A DNA stretch of 64,000 nt, from assembly GCA_900112325.1 (NCBI GenBank), contig FOLJ01000003.1, positions 248,001 through 312,000 of the forward strand. Direction: 5' to 3'. This stretch comes from Micromonospora sediminimaris (lineage in GTDB: Bacteria > Actinomycetota > Actinomycetes > Mycobacteriales > Micromonosporaceae). The first letter of the stretch is position 1, and the number at the start of each line of letters is the position of its first letter. Both the position numbers and the translations under genes were made by a program. Under the pieces are notes generated by a model, which was not told the origin of the DNA, ran no database searches, and was given only the letters and a program-made list of their open reading frames with translations. This document shows, in pieces, positions 35,115 to 43,773 of this stretch.

Positions 35115-36713
35115 ATGTGGGGGGCGACGAACGGGGGCGAGGTGCGCGAGCTGCTGCTGGTCATCACGCTGGGTGTCGTCGTGCTGGTCGGCACCACCAT
35201 CGGTGGCCGGTACCGGGTCGCCCCGCCGGTGCTGCTGATCAGCCTGGGGGCCCTGGTGGCGCTGCTGCCCCCGTTCTCGCACGTGGTCCTGGCACCCGAG
35301 GTGGTGCTGCTGCTGTTCCTGCCGGCGATCCTGTACCGGGAGAGCCTGGTCACCAGCCTGCGCGAGATCAGGGCGAACATCGTCGTCATCGCGTTGTTGG
35401 CGGTCGGCCTGGTCGGGGTCACGATGGTCGCGGTGTCGCTGGTCGTGCAGCGCTTCGGTGTCGACCCGGCGGTGGCCTGGGTGCTCGGCGCGGTGCTCGC
35501 CCCGACCGACGCCGCGGCGGTGGCCGGGTTGGCCAAGCGGATGCCGCGCCGGCTGCTGACCACCCTGCGCGCGGAGAGCCTGGTCAACGACGGCACCGCC
35601 CTGGTGCTGTTCGCCATCGCGCTCGGGTTGCTCGGTGGGGGCGCCGCACCGAGCGCCTTCGAACTCGTCGAGCGGATCGGCCTGTCCTTCCTCGGCGGCA
35701 TCGCCGCCGGCATGGTGGTCGGCACGGTGGTGATCCTGATCCGCAAGCGCCTCGACGACCCGCTGCGGGAGGGCGCGCTGAGCGTGCTCACCCCGTTCGC
35801 CGCCTTCCTGCTGGCCGACAGCATCCACGAGAGCGGGGTGCTCGCGGTGGTGGTCGCCGGGCTGATGCTTTCCTACGCCAGTCCCCGGGTGATCCGGGCC
35901 CGGTCCCGGATCCTCGCGCTGTCCTTCTGGGACCTGACCACCTTCCTCGTCAATGGTGGACTCTTCGTGCTGGTGGGCATGCAGATTCCGCGGGCGGTGC
36001 AGAACGTCACAAGCGTCTCCCTGGGCCGGGCCGTCGTGATCGCGCTCGTGGTGGCCGGGGTGCTGGTGGCCGTGCGGATGCTGTGGCTGCACCTGATCGC
36101 CGCCGTGGCCCGGCTGGATCGGCGCGAGTCGCAGCTCGCCCGGCAGGTCAACTGGCGGGTGCGTACGGTCGCCGGCTGGGCCGGTTTCCGGGGGGCGGTG
36201 TCGCTGGCGGCGGCGCTCGCCGTGCCGTTGACCGCGCAGGACGGCAGCCCGGTGCCGGAGCGGGATCTGATCATCTTCGGCGTCGCCACGGTGATCCTGG
36301 TGACCATGCTGGTGCAGGGCACCACCCTGCCGTTCGTGATGAGCTGGGCCGGGCTGCGCGGCGATCCGGAACGGGTCGAGGAGTCGCGGCAGGCGCAGCT
36401 GAATGCCACCCAGGCCACCCTCGACGCGCTGCCCGACCTGGCCGACCGGGTGGGCGCCGAGGCGGAGACCCTGCACCGGCTCCGGGCTGAGTACGCGGGC
36501 CATCTGAGCGCGATGCAGTCCGAGCCGGAGGACGACTCGTTGACCGCTCGGGAGGTCGAGCGTCAACTGCGGCTGGCCGCCCTCGAACACAAGCGACGCG
36601 AGATCACCGCGATGCGCGACCGGCGGGAGATCGACGACACCGTCTTGCAGGAGTTGCAGGCCCGGCTGGACGTCGAGGAGATCCGCCTGCTCGGCCCGAC
36701 GACCTCCGAGTAA
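35115..36713 (+). CDS. CPA1-type Na+/H+ antiporter
   Basis: 532 residues, about 12 membrane segments up to residue 425, then a charged soluble tail with coiled-coil character (EVERQLRLAALEHKRREI). Family marks: VLAPTDAAAVAGLA (about 127-140) and ESLVNDGTALVLFAI (about 154-168, with the ion-binding Asn-Asp pair). Exchanges cytoplasmic Na+ or K+ for protons. ATG 35115 has no ribosome site; GTG 35142 behind GGGGGCGAG is a good alternative and removes only nine residues. Confidence 0.88.
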   Translation: MWGATNGGEVRELLLVITLGVVVLVGTTIGGRYRVAPPVLLISLGALVALLPPFSHVVLAPEVVLLLFLPAILYRESLVTSLREIRANIVVIALLAVGLVGVTMVAVSLVVQRFGVDPAVAWVLGAVLAPTDAAAVAGLAKRMPRRLLTTLRAESLVNDGTALVLFAIALGLLGGGAAPSAFELVERIGLSFLGGIAAGMVVGTVVILIRKRLDDPLREGALSVLTPFAAFLLADSIHESGVLAVVVAGLMLSYASPRVIRARSRILALSFWDLTTFLVNGGLFVLVGMQIPRAVQNVTSVSLGRAVVIALVVAGVLVAVRMLWLHLIAAVARLDRRESQLARQVNWRVRTVAGWAGFRGAVSLAAALAVPLTAQDGSPVPERDLIIFGVATVILVTMLVQGTTLPFVMSWAGLRGDPERVEESRQAQLNATQATLDALPDLADRVGAEAETLHRLRAEYAGHLSAMQSEPEDDSLTAREVERQLRLAALEHKRREITAMRDRREIDDTVLQELQARLDVEEIRLLGPTTSE

Positions 36714-36728
36714 CCGCTGCTCGGCCGG

Positions 36729-36745
36729 CCCGCCTACCCGGCGGG
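36729..36745. terminator. short convergent hairpin
   Basis: CCCGCC-N5-GGCGGG between the antiporter and PucR stops, within larger GGCCGG/CCGGCC flanks. It is a modest stem and might be chance in such DNA. Confidence 0.35.
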
Positions 36746-36750
36746 TTCGC

Positions 36751-37998
36751 TCAGCCGGCCGCCGCCCCGCCGGCCGGCAGGGCGAGCGCGACCGTGAGGT
36801 CGAGCAGACTGCGCGGATCGGTGAGCCGGTCACCGAAGAGTTCGCGCAGTTGACCCATCCGATAGCGCACGGTCTGCGGGTGGACGAAGAGGTCGGCGGC
36901 GACGTCGTCGCGCCGTCCCTGGTGCAGCAGCCAGGAACGCAGCGTCTCGGTGAGCCGTTCGGCGGTGGCGGCGGGCAGCTCGGCGAGGGGTTGCAGGACC
37001 CGGGTACGCAGGTCGGCGAGCGCCTCGACGTCGGCGCTGAGCAGCAGTTCGGCCAGGTGATGTTCGGTGTCCAGGGGTTCGCCGTCGGTGGGCTGGGCGA
37101 TACCGAGCGCGACCACCCGGACCACCCGTCGGTACGAGGAACTGACCCGGGCCCAGGGACGGCAGGGCCCCAGCACCGCGCGGCGTCCGTGCAGCACCCG
37201 GGCGAGCTGCCGGCGTCGGTCACCGTGCATGTCCGGTACGAGGAGCACCGCGGTCTCCTCGCCCGGCTCGCCGGCCGGCAGCTCCTCGCTGCTCTCCAGG
37301 GTGTGTTCGCCCAGCAGGGCGAGCGCCCCGCGCAGCTTCGCCTGCGGCAGCAGCGCCACGGTGAGGGTCTGCGGCACCGGCCAGTCGGCCCGCTCGGCGC
37401 TGCGCAGCAGCACGTCCTCCGCTTCACCGGCGAGCAACTGCTGGGTGAGCCGTTCCAGGTTCCGCCGTCGGGCCCGGCCCACGCTTGCCAACTCGTCGGC
37501 GTGCCCGGCGACGCTCGCGGCGGACAGCTCGTCGATGTAGGCGAACATCAACTCGGCGAACTCGGCGACGGTGGCGGCGGGCAGGCCGGTCGCCACGGTG
37601 GCGGCGGCCAGCTCCCGCCAGGAGACCCGGGCGCCCACCCGGTACGCGGCCAGCAGCGCGTCCACGCTGCGGCCCGACCGGGCCTCGCCGCTGCCCAGGG
37701 CGTACGCGGCCTCCAGCGCCGGGACCAGCGGGGTGCTCGGGTCGTTGACCTGGGTACGGTCGGCGGCCTGGGACTGTTCGAGCAGTTGCAGGAAGGTGCC
37801 CAACGCGATCTGCACCGCGTTCTCTATCTTGTCCCGCATCTGCCCGGTCAGGGTGCCGGAGTAGCTGGGCACTTCGGCGGTGATCGCGGTGACGGTCTGA
37901 CCGGCCACCAGTGGCAGCCGGTCGCGCAGTTCGCGGGCCACTCGCTGGTCCAATTCGATGCGGGCCGCCCGATTGGTCGTTCCGGATGGTTCCGCCAC
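36751..37998 (-). CDS. PucR family transcriptional regulator
   Basis: 415 residues from GTG 37998. N-terminal helical region, central GGDEF-like PucR domain, and the diagnostic C-terminal HTH (HTH_30): SWLLHQGRRDDVAADLFVHPQTVRYRMGQLRELFG (split over about 355-390). It is divergent from the ferredoxin reductase/desaturase pair with an 84-bp gap and is their likely regulator. Related actinobacterial desaturase loci often carry an adjacent regulator. Confidence 0.87.
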   Translation of the reverse strand: MAEPSGTTNRAARIELDQRVARELRDRLPLVAGQTVTAITAEVPSYSGTLTGQMRDKIENAVQIALGTFLQLLEQSQAADRTQVNDPSTPLVPALEAAYALGSGEARSGRSVDALLAAYRVGARVSWRELAAATVATGLPAATVAEFAELMFAYIDELSAASVAGHADELASVGRARRRNLERLTQQLLAGEAEDVLLRSAERADWPVPQTLTVALLPQAKLRGALALLGEHTLESSEELPAGEPGEETAVLLVPDMHGDRRRQLARVLHGRRAVLGPCRPWARVSSSYRRVVRVVALGIAQPTDGEPLDTEHHLAELLLSADVEALADLRTRVLQPLAELPAATAERLTETLRSWLLHQGRRDDVAADLFVHPQTVRYRMGQLRELFGDRLTDPRSLLDLTVALALPAGGAAAG

Positions 37999-38082
37999 GG
38001 TTGTTCTCTCCGCACAAAAGGGGTGGATCGCTTTACCTTCGCAGACCAAGAGTTTATGCCAACGGGCCGCGACCATCGTCGT

Positions 38083-39174
38083 ATGACCGCCACCGTCCCG
38101 CCACCGGGCACGACGAGATCTTTGCGGCGCCGCCTGTGGCGGCTCGCCGAGACGGTGACCACGCCGGTGCTGCCCAGTGACTACCTCGATCTGATCGCTC
38201 CGCTCCGCGCCGGTGCCGACCTGCGCGGCCGGATCCTCGCCGTGCAGCCGGAGACGCCGGACGCGGCCACCCTGCTGATCCAGCCCGGCCGCAGCTGGCG
38301 CGGGCACGTCCCCGGCCAGTACATCCGGCTCGGTGTCGACGTCGACGGGGTGCGCCAGTGGCGGGCCTACTCGGTCACCTCCGCCCCCAGCCGGCGCGCC
38401 GACCGGATCTCGGTGACGGTGAAGGCCATCCCCGACGGCGTGGTCAGCAACCACCTGGTCCGCCGGATCCGGCCGGGCACCATCGTGCAGCTCGACCAGG
38501 CGTGCGGCGACTTCGTGCTGCCGGAGCGGGCACCGTCGCGGGTGCTGTTCCTCACCGCGGGCAGCGGCATCACCCCGGTGGCCGGGATGCTGCGCTCGGG
38601 TGCCCTGGCCGGCAGCGACGTGGTGCTTGTGCACTCGGCGCCCACCGCTGCGGACGTGGTCTTCGGCGCGGAACTGCGCGGCCTCGCCGAGCGTGGCGCC
38701 ATCCGGCTGATCGAGCGGCACACCGAGGTCGAGGGCCTGCTCGACGTGGCCGAGTTGGACACGCTCGTCCCCGATCACCTGGACCGTCAGACCTGGGCGT
38801 GTGGCCCGCTCGGGCTGCTCGACGCGGCCGAGGCGCACTGGGCGGCTCGTGGCCACGCCGCCCGCCTGCACACCGAGCGGTTCCGCCCCACGGTGATCAC
38901 CGCCGGTGACGGCGGGACCGTCACCTTCACCCGTTCGTCGGTGACCGTGGCGGCCACCGGCGCCACCCCGCTGCTGGATGCCGGCGAGAACGCCGGGGTG
39001 CTCATGCCCTCGGGCTGCCGGATGGGCATCTGCTTCGGCTGCGTGCTGCCGCTGCGCCAGGGCGCGGTCCGCGACCTACGCAACGGCCAGCTCACCACCG
39101 CCCTGCCGGGCGACGGCGTACGCGTGCAGACCTGTGTGTCCGCCGCCGCCGGCCCGTGCGAACTCGAGATCTGA
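38083..39174 (+). CDS. desaturase-partner ferredoxin reductase (Rv3230c-like)
   Basis: 363 residues. FAD domain with RAYSVTSAPSR (about 96-106), NAD domain LFLTAGSGITPVAGML (about 156-171) and WACGPLGLLDAA (about 238-249), then a C-terminal 2Fe-2S domain with Cys in SGCRMGICFGC (about 310-320) and a fourth near the end. The whole arrangement matches the mycobacterial oxidoreductase that supplies electrons to DesA3. The desaturase follows 16 bp later. ATG 38083 was preferred over an in-frame ATG at 38056. Confidence 0.88.
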   Translation: MTATVPPPGTTRSLRRRLWRLAETVTTPVLPSDYLDLIAPLRAGADLRGRILAVQPETPDAATLLIQPGRSWRGHVPGQYIRLGVDVDGVRQWRAYSVTSAPSRRADRISVTVKAIPDGVVSNHLVRRIRPGTIVQLDQACGDFVLPERAPSRVLFLTAGSGITPVAGMLRSGALAGSDVVLVHSAPTAADVVFGAELRGLAERGAIRLIERHTEVEGLLDVAELDTLVPDHLDRQTWACGPLGLLDAAEAHWAARGHAARLHTERFRPTVITAGDGGTVTFTRSSVTVAATGATPLLDAGENAGVLMPSGCRMGICFGCVLPLRQGAVRDLRNGQLTTALPGDGVRVQTCVSAAAGPCELEI

Positions 39175-39190
39175 TCGGAGACCGACCGAC

Positions 39191-40348
39191 ATGACCGTGA
39201 TCCAGAAAAAGGCCGACAACCCGATCGCCCACCTCACCGTCGAGGACATCGAGACCCTCGGCAAGGAACTCGACGCCATCCGGGAACGCGTGATCGCCTC
39301 CCGGGGCGAACGGGACGCCGCGTACATCCGCAAGGTCATTTCGACGCAGCGGAAGCTGGAGATCAGCAGCCGGGTGGTGCTGCTGTTCTCGCTGTTCCCG
39401 CCGGCCTGGATCGTCGGCACCGCCGGGCTGTCGGTGGCGAAGATCCTGGAGAACATGGAGATCGGGCACAACGTCCTGCACGGCCAGTGGGACTGGATGC
39501 GCGATCCGAAGATCCACTCGACCAGCTGGGAGTGGGACCACGTCGCTCCGGCCGACCAGTGGAAGCAGTCGCACAACGAGCTGCACCACAGGTACACGAA
39601 CGTGGTCGGCAAGGACAACGACCTCGGCTACGGCATAATGCGGGTCGACGAGGACCAGCCCTGGCACCCGGCTCATCTCGGGCAGCCGCTCTACAACTTC
39701 CTCAACGCCTGCTTCTTCGAGTACGGCATCGCCGCGTACGACCTCGACCTGGGCAACAAGCTGAAGAACGGGGGCCACAAGGACCCCGAGTTCCGGCGCC
39801 GGGTCCGCGCGGTCGGCCGGAAGATCCGCCGCCAGTTCCTCAAGGACTACCTGCTGTTCCCGGTGCTGTCCGGCCCGTCGTTCCTGCACACCCTGGCCGC
39901 CAACTTCACCGCGAACCTGATTCGTAACCTCTGGAGCCACTCCGTGATCATGTGCGGGCACTTCCCGGAGGGGGTGGAGACCTTCGAGAAGACCTCGATC
40001 GAGGGCGAGACCCGGGGGGAGTGGTACGTGCGGCAGATGCTGGGCTCGGCCAACATCAGCGGCAGCCGGCTGATGCACATCATGACCGGCAACCTGTCGT
40101 TCCAGATCGAGCACCACCTCTTCCCCGACCTGCCGAGCAACCGCTACCAGGAGATCGCGCCGGAGGTGCGGGCGCTGTTCGACAGGTACGGGTTGAAGTA
40201 CACCACCGGCTCGCTGCCCCGGCAGGTCTTCTCCGCGTGGAAGAAGGTCTTCCGGCTCGCCCTGCCGAACCGTCGCCAGCCGGCGGCCCCCGCCACCCCG
40301 CTCGACGGCTCCACCGACCACCCCACCCGGGAACTCGTCGCCGCCTGA
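39191..40348 (+). CDS. DesA3-type membrane fatty acid (stearoyl-CoA) desaturase
   Basis: 385 residues. The histidine boxes of di-iron acyl desaturases are present: EIGHNVLHGQWDW (about 93-105), KQSHNELHHRYTN (about 125-137) and FQIEHHLFPDL (about 302-312). Hydrophobic spans lie before the first box and between boxes two and three. It introduces a delta-9 type double bond in acyl-CoA in the membrane, with electrons from the upstream reductase. The cysteine-free C-terminal tail is basic, then Ala/Pro-rich. Confidence 0.9.
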   Translation: MTVIQKKADNPIAHLTVEDIETLGKELDAIRERVIASRGERDAAYIRKVISTQRKLEISSRVVLLFSLFPPAWIVGTAGLSVAKILENMEIGHNVLHGQWDWMRDPKIHSTSWEWDHVAPADQWKQSHNELHHRYTNVVGKDNDLGYGIMRVDEDQPWHPAHLGQPLYNFLNACFFEYGIAAYDLDLGNKLKNGGHKDPEFRRRVRAVGRKIRRQFLKDYLLFPVLSGPSFLHTLAANFTANLIRNLWSHSVIMCGHFPEGVETFEKTSIEGETRGEWYVRQMLGSANISGSRLMHIMTGNLSFQIEHHLFPDLPSNRYQEIAPEVRALFDRYGLKYTTGSLPRQVFSAWKKVFRLALPNRRQPAAPATPLDGSTDHPTRELVAA

Positions 40349-40388
40349 CCGCCGCGCCACGACTTCGTCCCGCCGCCACCGTTTCGGA

Positions 40389-40446
40389 CAACTTCAGGGT
40401 TGTTGCTGCCTGGAGGCCCGCTGACCCAGCAACAACCCTGAAGTTG
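40389..40446. repeat. inverted pair of the CAACAAC-N4-AAGTTG repeat
   Basis: Perfect 20-bp arms (40389-40408 and 40427-40446) with an 18-nt loop. Each arm contains the 17-bp core found at 9320 and 9361 (here CAACAACCCTGAAGTTG). It lies between the convergent desaturase and a small membrane gene, so it may also terminate transcription. Confidence 0.8.
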
Positions 40447-40484
40447 CCCACCAGGAGCGGTCCTGGAGGGTGGGGGAAGCGGGG

Positions 40485-40661
40485 TCAGCGGCGGTTGGGG
40501 TAGTTGTGGGCGGACTGGCGGCCCTTGACGAAGGCCAGCACGATCACCGCGGCGAGCGCGATGAGGCCGATGATGACCAGCCAGCGGACCGCTTCCAGAA
40601 GCAGCCCGAGCAGGACCAGCGCCCCGGCGACGACGCCGACCACCCAGAGCAGGGCACGCAT
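40485..40661 (-). CDS. small membrane protein
   Basis: 58 residues from ATG 40661, with GGGAGG upstream. Two closely spaced hydrophobic segments (ALLWVVGVVAGALVLLGLLL and WLVIIGLIALAAVIVLAFV), followed by a basic tail KGRQSAHNYPNRR. Probably a two-helix inner-membrane hairpin; function unknown. Confidence 0.6.
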   Translation of the reverse strand: MRALLWVVGVVAGALVLLGLLLEAVRWLVIIGLIALAAVIVLAFVKGRQSAHNYPNRR

Positions 40662-40763
40662 CTCCACCTCCCAACCGGTTGCCCGGCCGGTCCGGGCGCG
40701 GTTGCCGGTCCGGCTACCCGTTTCCGCCCGCATCATGCCGTCTGTGCGGGTGGGCGACCCGGT

Positions 40764-41492
40764 TCAGTCGGGAAGTTTGCCCAGGTAGACGGTGTTGGCC
40801 GACGCGCCGCCGGTGAGCGGGTTGGCGAACCGCACCACGTGGCTGTGGTGGGTGGGAAACACGGCGGCCAGGTCGGCTTCGAAGTCCGGGTCCGGTGGAT
40901 CGTCCGACCAGAGGGCGAACACCCCGCCCGGATGCAGCAGCCGCGCCAGGCGGCGCAACCCGTCGGGCCGGTAGAAGGCGGCGTGGCTCGGATGCAGCGG
41001 GTGCCGGGGGGAGTGGTCGACGTCCAGCAGCACCGCGTGGAAACGACGCCCGGCGTCGTCGGGGTCGAGACCGTCCGGGCCGGCCACCCGGGCGAAGAAG
41101 TCGGCCCGCACCAGCCGGGTACGCGGGTCCGTGGCCAGCCCGGCGGCGAACGGCAGCAGGTCGCGCCGGTGCCAGTCGATGACGTCCTCGATGGCCTCCA
41201 CCACCAGCAGGGAGGCGACCCGGTCGTCCGCCAGCGCGGTGCGGGCGGTGTAGCCGAGGCCCAGCCCGCCGACGACGACGTCGAGGTGGTCACCGGCCAG
41301 CGACGCCAACCCCAACCGGGCCAACTCGATCTCGCCGGCGGTGAACAGGCTCGACATCAGGAACTCGTCGTCGAGCTTGACCTCGTACACATCCAGGTCG
41401 AGCCGGGGATCGCGACGCCGGCGCAGACTGATCTCGCCGATGGGTGTCGGTCGCCAGGCCAGTTCCTCGAAACGTGCGCTCACCGCCGGCAT
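40764..41492 (-). CDS. spermidine synthase-like SAM-dependent methyltransferase
   Basis: 242 residues. Rossmann motif VVVGGLGLGYTARTAL (about 70-85), acidic LLVVEAIEDVIDWH (about 94-107) and FHAVLLDVDHSPRHPL (about 145-160), as in spermidine-synthase-like proteins. The polyamine-binding residues cannot be confirmed, so it could be a methyltransferase. Divergent from eccB. ATG 41492. Confidence 0.75.
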   Translation of the reverse strand: MPAVSARFEELAWRPTPIGEISLRRRRDPRLDLDVYEVKLDDEFLMSSLFTAGEIELARLGLASLAGDHLDVVVGGLGLGYTARTALADDRVASLLVVEAIEDVIDWHRRDLLPFAAGLATDPRTRLVRADFFARVAGPDGLDPDDAGRRFHAVLLDVDHSPRHPLHPSHAAFYRPDGLRRLARLLHPGGVFALWSDDPPDPDFEADLAAVFPTHHSHVVRFANPLTGGASANTVYLGKLPD

Positions 41493-41595
41493 GCTACCGG
41501 CCGGTGAACTGCCACGAGCGGCGTGACGCTCGGTCCCCGGGACATCGACGCAGCGCATATCCTGTGCCCCGTTCGTCTCGCCGGAGGGGAAAGCG

Positions 41596-42972
41596 ATGCC
41601 GTCGCGGCAGGATCAGCTGCACTCGTACCAGTTCACCGTCCAGCGGACGGTGGCCGCGCTGGTGACGCGGGAGACCGACCCGGCGCAGTCCCCGATGCGG
41701 CGGCTTGCCGGAGCCGGGATGGCCGGCGTCCTGGTGGCGGTCATCGGGCTGGGTGCTGCCGCCCTGTACGGCCTCTTCACCGGCGGCGGCGCGAAGTGGC
41801 GCGACACCGGCGTGGTGATCGTGGAGAAGGAGTCCGGTGCCCGGTTCGTCTACCGGGAGGAGAAGTTGCACCCGGTGCTCAACTACGCCTCCGCGCTGCT
41901 CATCGTCGGCACGCAGCGGCCGAAGACCGTACTGGTGTCCCGGCGGTCGATCGACGGGGTGCCGAGAGGGCTGCCGTTGGGCATTCGCGACGCTCCCGAC
42001 TCGCTGCCACCGGCGGCCCGGCTGGCCACCGAACCGTGGTCGGTCTGTTCGGTGCCCCCGACCGGGCCCGCGGCAGCGGCGCGGTCGGTGCTGCTGGTGG
42101 GCGCGGGTGGCGCCGGCGGCCGGCCGCTGGGCCGGGACGCACTGCTGCTGCGTGACCCCGACGGCCGGCTGCACCTGCTCTGGCACCAGCAGCGGCACCT
42201 GATCCGGGACACCGACCGGGTGCTGGCCGCGTTGGTGACCACCCGTTCCCGGTCCGTACCGGTGGCCGCCGCTCTGCTCAACTCGGTGCCGGCCGGTCTC
42301 GACCTGGCCCCACTGGACCCGCCCGACCTGGGCCGGCGGTCCACCCGGGTTGCCGAGGCTCGGATCGGTGACGTGCTGGTGGTGAGCAACTCCGGCGGCG
42401 GGCGGCAGTATGCGGTGGTGCTGCGCGACGGGCTCGCCGGCATCACCGAGCTACAGGCCGGTCTGTTGCTCGCCCGTACCGGTCAGCGGGAGCCGGAGCA
42501 GATCAGCCTCGGCCGGTTCGCCGCCCTGCCCCAGCTGCCCGATCTCGTCCCCGCCGGGCCCGACGCGCCGCCGGTTGCTCCGCCCCGGCTGGCCACGCCG
42601 GAACCGTCGACGATCTGCGTGCGGGTGGCTGACGACACCGGTGCGGTCGAGGTGCGGCGGGGTGTGGAACTGCCGACGCCGGCCTCGACGCCGGAACAGC
42701 CGGCCGACTCGACGACCGCTGACCACGTGCTGGTGGAGCCGGGGCGGGGCGCGGTCGTCGAATCGGTCGCCACGCCGGGCGCCACCGGCGGCGCGATCTC
42801 CGTGGTGACCGACCTCGGCCGCCGGTACGCGCTCGCCGGCCCCGAGGTGACCGGCATGCTCGGCTACGCGGACGTGCGACCCGTCCGGCTGCCCGCAGGC
42901 GTGGTCAGCCTCGTACCCGCCGGCGCCTCGCTCGACCCGAGTGTGGCCCGCCAACGCGCCGCCCCCGCCTGA
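41596..42972 (+). CDS. eccB: type VII secretion membrane protein EccB
   Basis: 458 residues. The start (PSRQDQLHSYQFTVQRTVAA) and one transmembrane helix (about 38-60, MAGVLVAVIGLGAAALYGLF) followed by a large extracytoplasmic domain are typical of EccB. FVYREEKLHPVLNYASALLI (about 84-103) is a strong family mark. EccB is part of the ESX inner-membrane complex, but no other ecc, mycP or esx gene is in the window. ATG 41596 behind GGAGGGG. Confidence 0.9.
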   Translation: MPSRQDQLHSYQFTVQRTVAALVTRETDPAQSPMRRLAGAGMAGVLVAVIGLGAAALYGLFTGGGAKWRDTGVVIVEKESGARFVYREEKLHPVLNYASALLIVGTQRPKTVLVSRRSIDGVPRGLPLGIRDAPDSLPPAARLATEPWSVCSVPPTGPAAAARSVLLVGAGGAGGRPLGRDALLLRDPDGRLHLLWHQQRHLIRDTDRVLAALVTTRSRSVPVAAALLNSVPAGLDLAPLDPPDLGRRSTRVAEARIGDVLVVSNSGGGRQYAVVLRDGLAGITELQAGLLLARTGQREPEQISLGRFAALPQLPDLVPAGPDAPPVAPPRLATPEPSTICVRVADDTGAVEVRRGVELPTPASTPEQPADSTTADHVLVEPGRGAVVESVATPGATGGAISVVTDLGRRYALAGPEVTGMLGYADVRPVRLPAGVVSLVPAGASLDPSVARQRAAPA

Positions 42973-43092
42973 CCTGCTCGGACTTGCGCCGCGGAAGTGG
43001 TAGGAAATTTCTCGGCGTGGGTTGTCGAATCCGGCGACCCTCGCTCGTCGCACTGACGACAGCACGTCAGACCGACCTCAAGGAGCAACCAG

Positions 43093-43668
43093 ATGCGTAC
43101 CCTGATCGCCACCGCGTTCGTCTCGCTCGACGGCGTCGTCGAGGCACCCGGCGGAGAACCGGGCTACCGCAACTCGGGCTGGACCTTCAACGACATCGCG
43201 TTCGACGAGGCCGCCTACGAGATCAAGGGCCGTGAGCAGGACGAGGCCACCGCGATGATGATGGGCCGGGTCAGCTACCAGGCGTTCGCCCCGGTGTGGC
43301 CGGAGATGACCGTCGAGTTCGCCGGCTACAACGCGATGCCGAAGTACGTCGTGTCGACCACCCTCAAGGAGCAGGACCTGGTGTCCAACTGGGGGGAGAT
43401 CGTCATTCTCCGGTCGCTTGACGACGTCGCCGCGCTGAAGCAGACCGAGGGCGGCCCGATCAGCATCCACGGCAGCGCCACGCTGAACCGCAACCTCTCC
43501 GACGCCGGCCTGATCGACCGTTACCACCTGCTGGTCTTTCCGGTGCTGCTCGGCGCGGGCAAGCGGCTGTTCTCCGACACCGACCGGGACAAGCAGAACC
43601 TCAAGCTCATCGAGAGCGAGTCCTACGCCAACGGCATCCAGAAGCTGGTCTACGACGTGGTTCGTTGA
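43093..43668 (+). CDS. dihydrofolate reductase family protein (RibD C-terminal type)
   Basis: 191 residues, RibD_C/DHFR-like fold: IATAFVSLDGVVEAPGG (about 4-20), MMMGRVSYQAFAPVWP (about 56-71), YVVSTTLKEQD (about 87-97), ISIHGSATLNRNL (about 121-133), LVFPVLLGAGKRLF (about 148-161). These stand-alone proteins are NAD(P)H reductases of unknown substrate. Strong AAGGAG upstream of ATG 43093. Monocistronic. Confidence 0.88.
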   Translation: MRTLIATAFVSLDGVVEAPGGEPGYRNSGWTFNDIAFDEAAYEIKGREQDEATAMMMGRVSYQAFAPVWPEMTVEFAGYNAMPKYVVSTTLKEQDLVSNWGEIVILRSLDDVAALKQTEGGPISIHGSATLNRNLSDAGLIDRYHLLVFPVLLGAGKRLFSDTDRDKQNLKLIESESYANGIQKLVYDVVR

Positions 43669-43717
43669 CCAGCCGACCGGCCCGGCCGGTGGTGCGGCAC
43701 CGTCCCGCCTGACCGTG

Positions 43718-43761
43718 GTGGGTACATCTGTTGTCGCTCCGACGACAACAGATGTACCCAC
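43718..43761. terminator. 19-bp perfect hairpin between convergent genes
   Basis: Arms 43718-43736 and 43743-43761 (GTGGGTACATCTGTTGTCG and its complement) with a 6-nt loop, 50 bp after the DHFR-family stop. The arms are AT-richer than their surroundings, so this may be another interspersed repeat rather than a plain terminator. Confidence 0.75.
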
Positions 43762-43773
43762 AGCCGAAGCCGG

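Noticed and set aside
34668..37427. A 919-codon open frame antisense to the antiporter and through the PucR gene
   Set aside because: Its protein is low-complexity His/Gln/Arg/Pro sequence, and it runs over two well-supported genes. No ribosome site or domain is visible.
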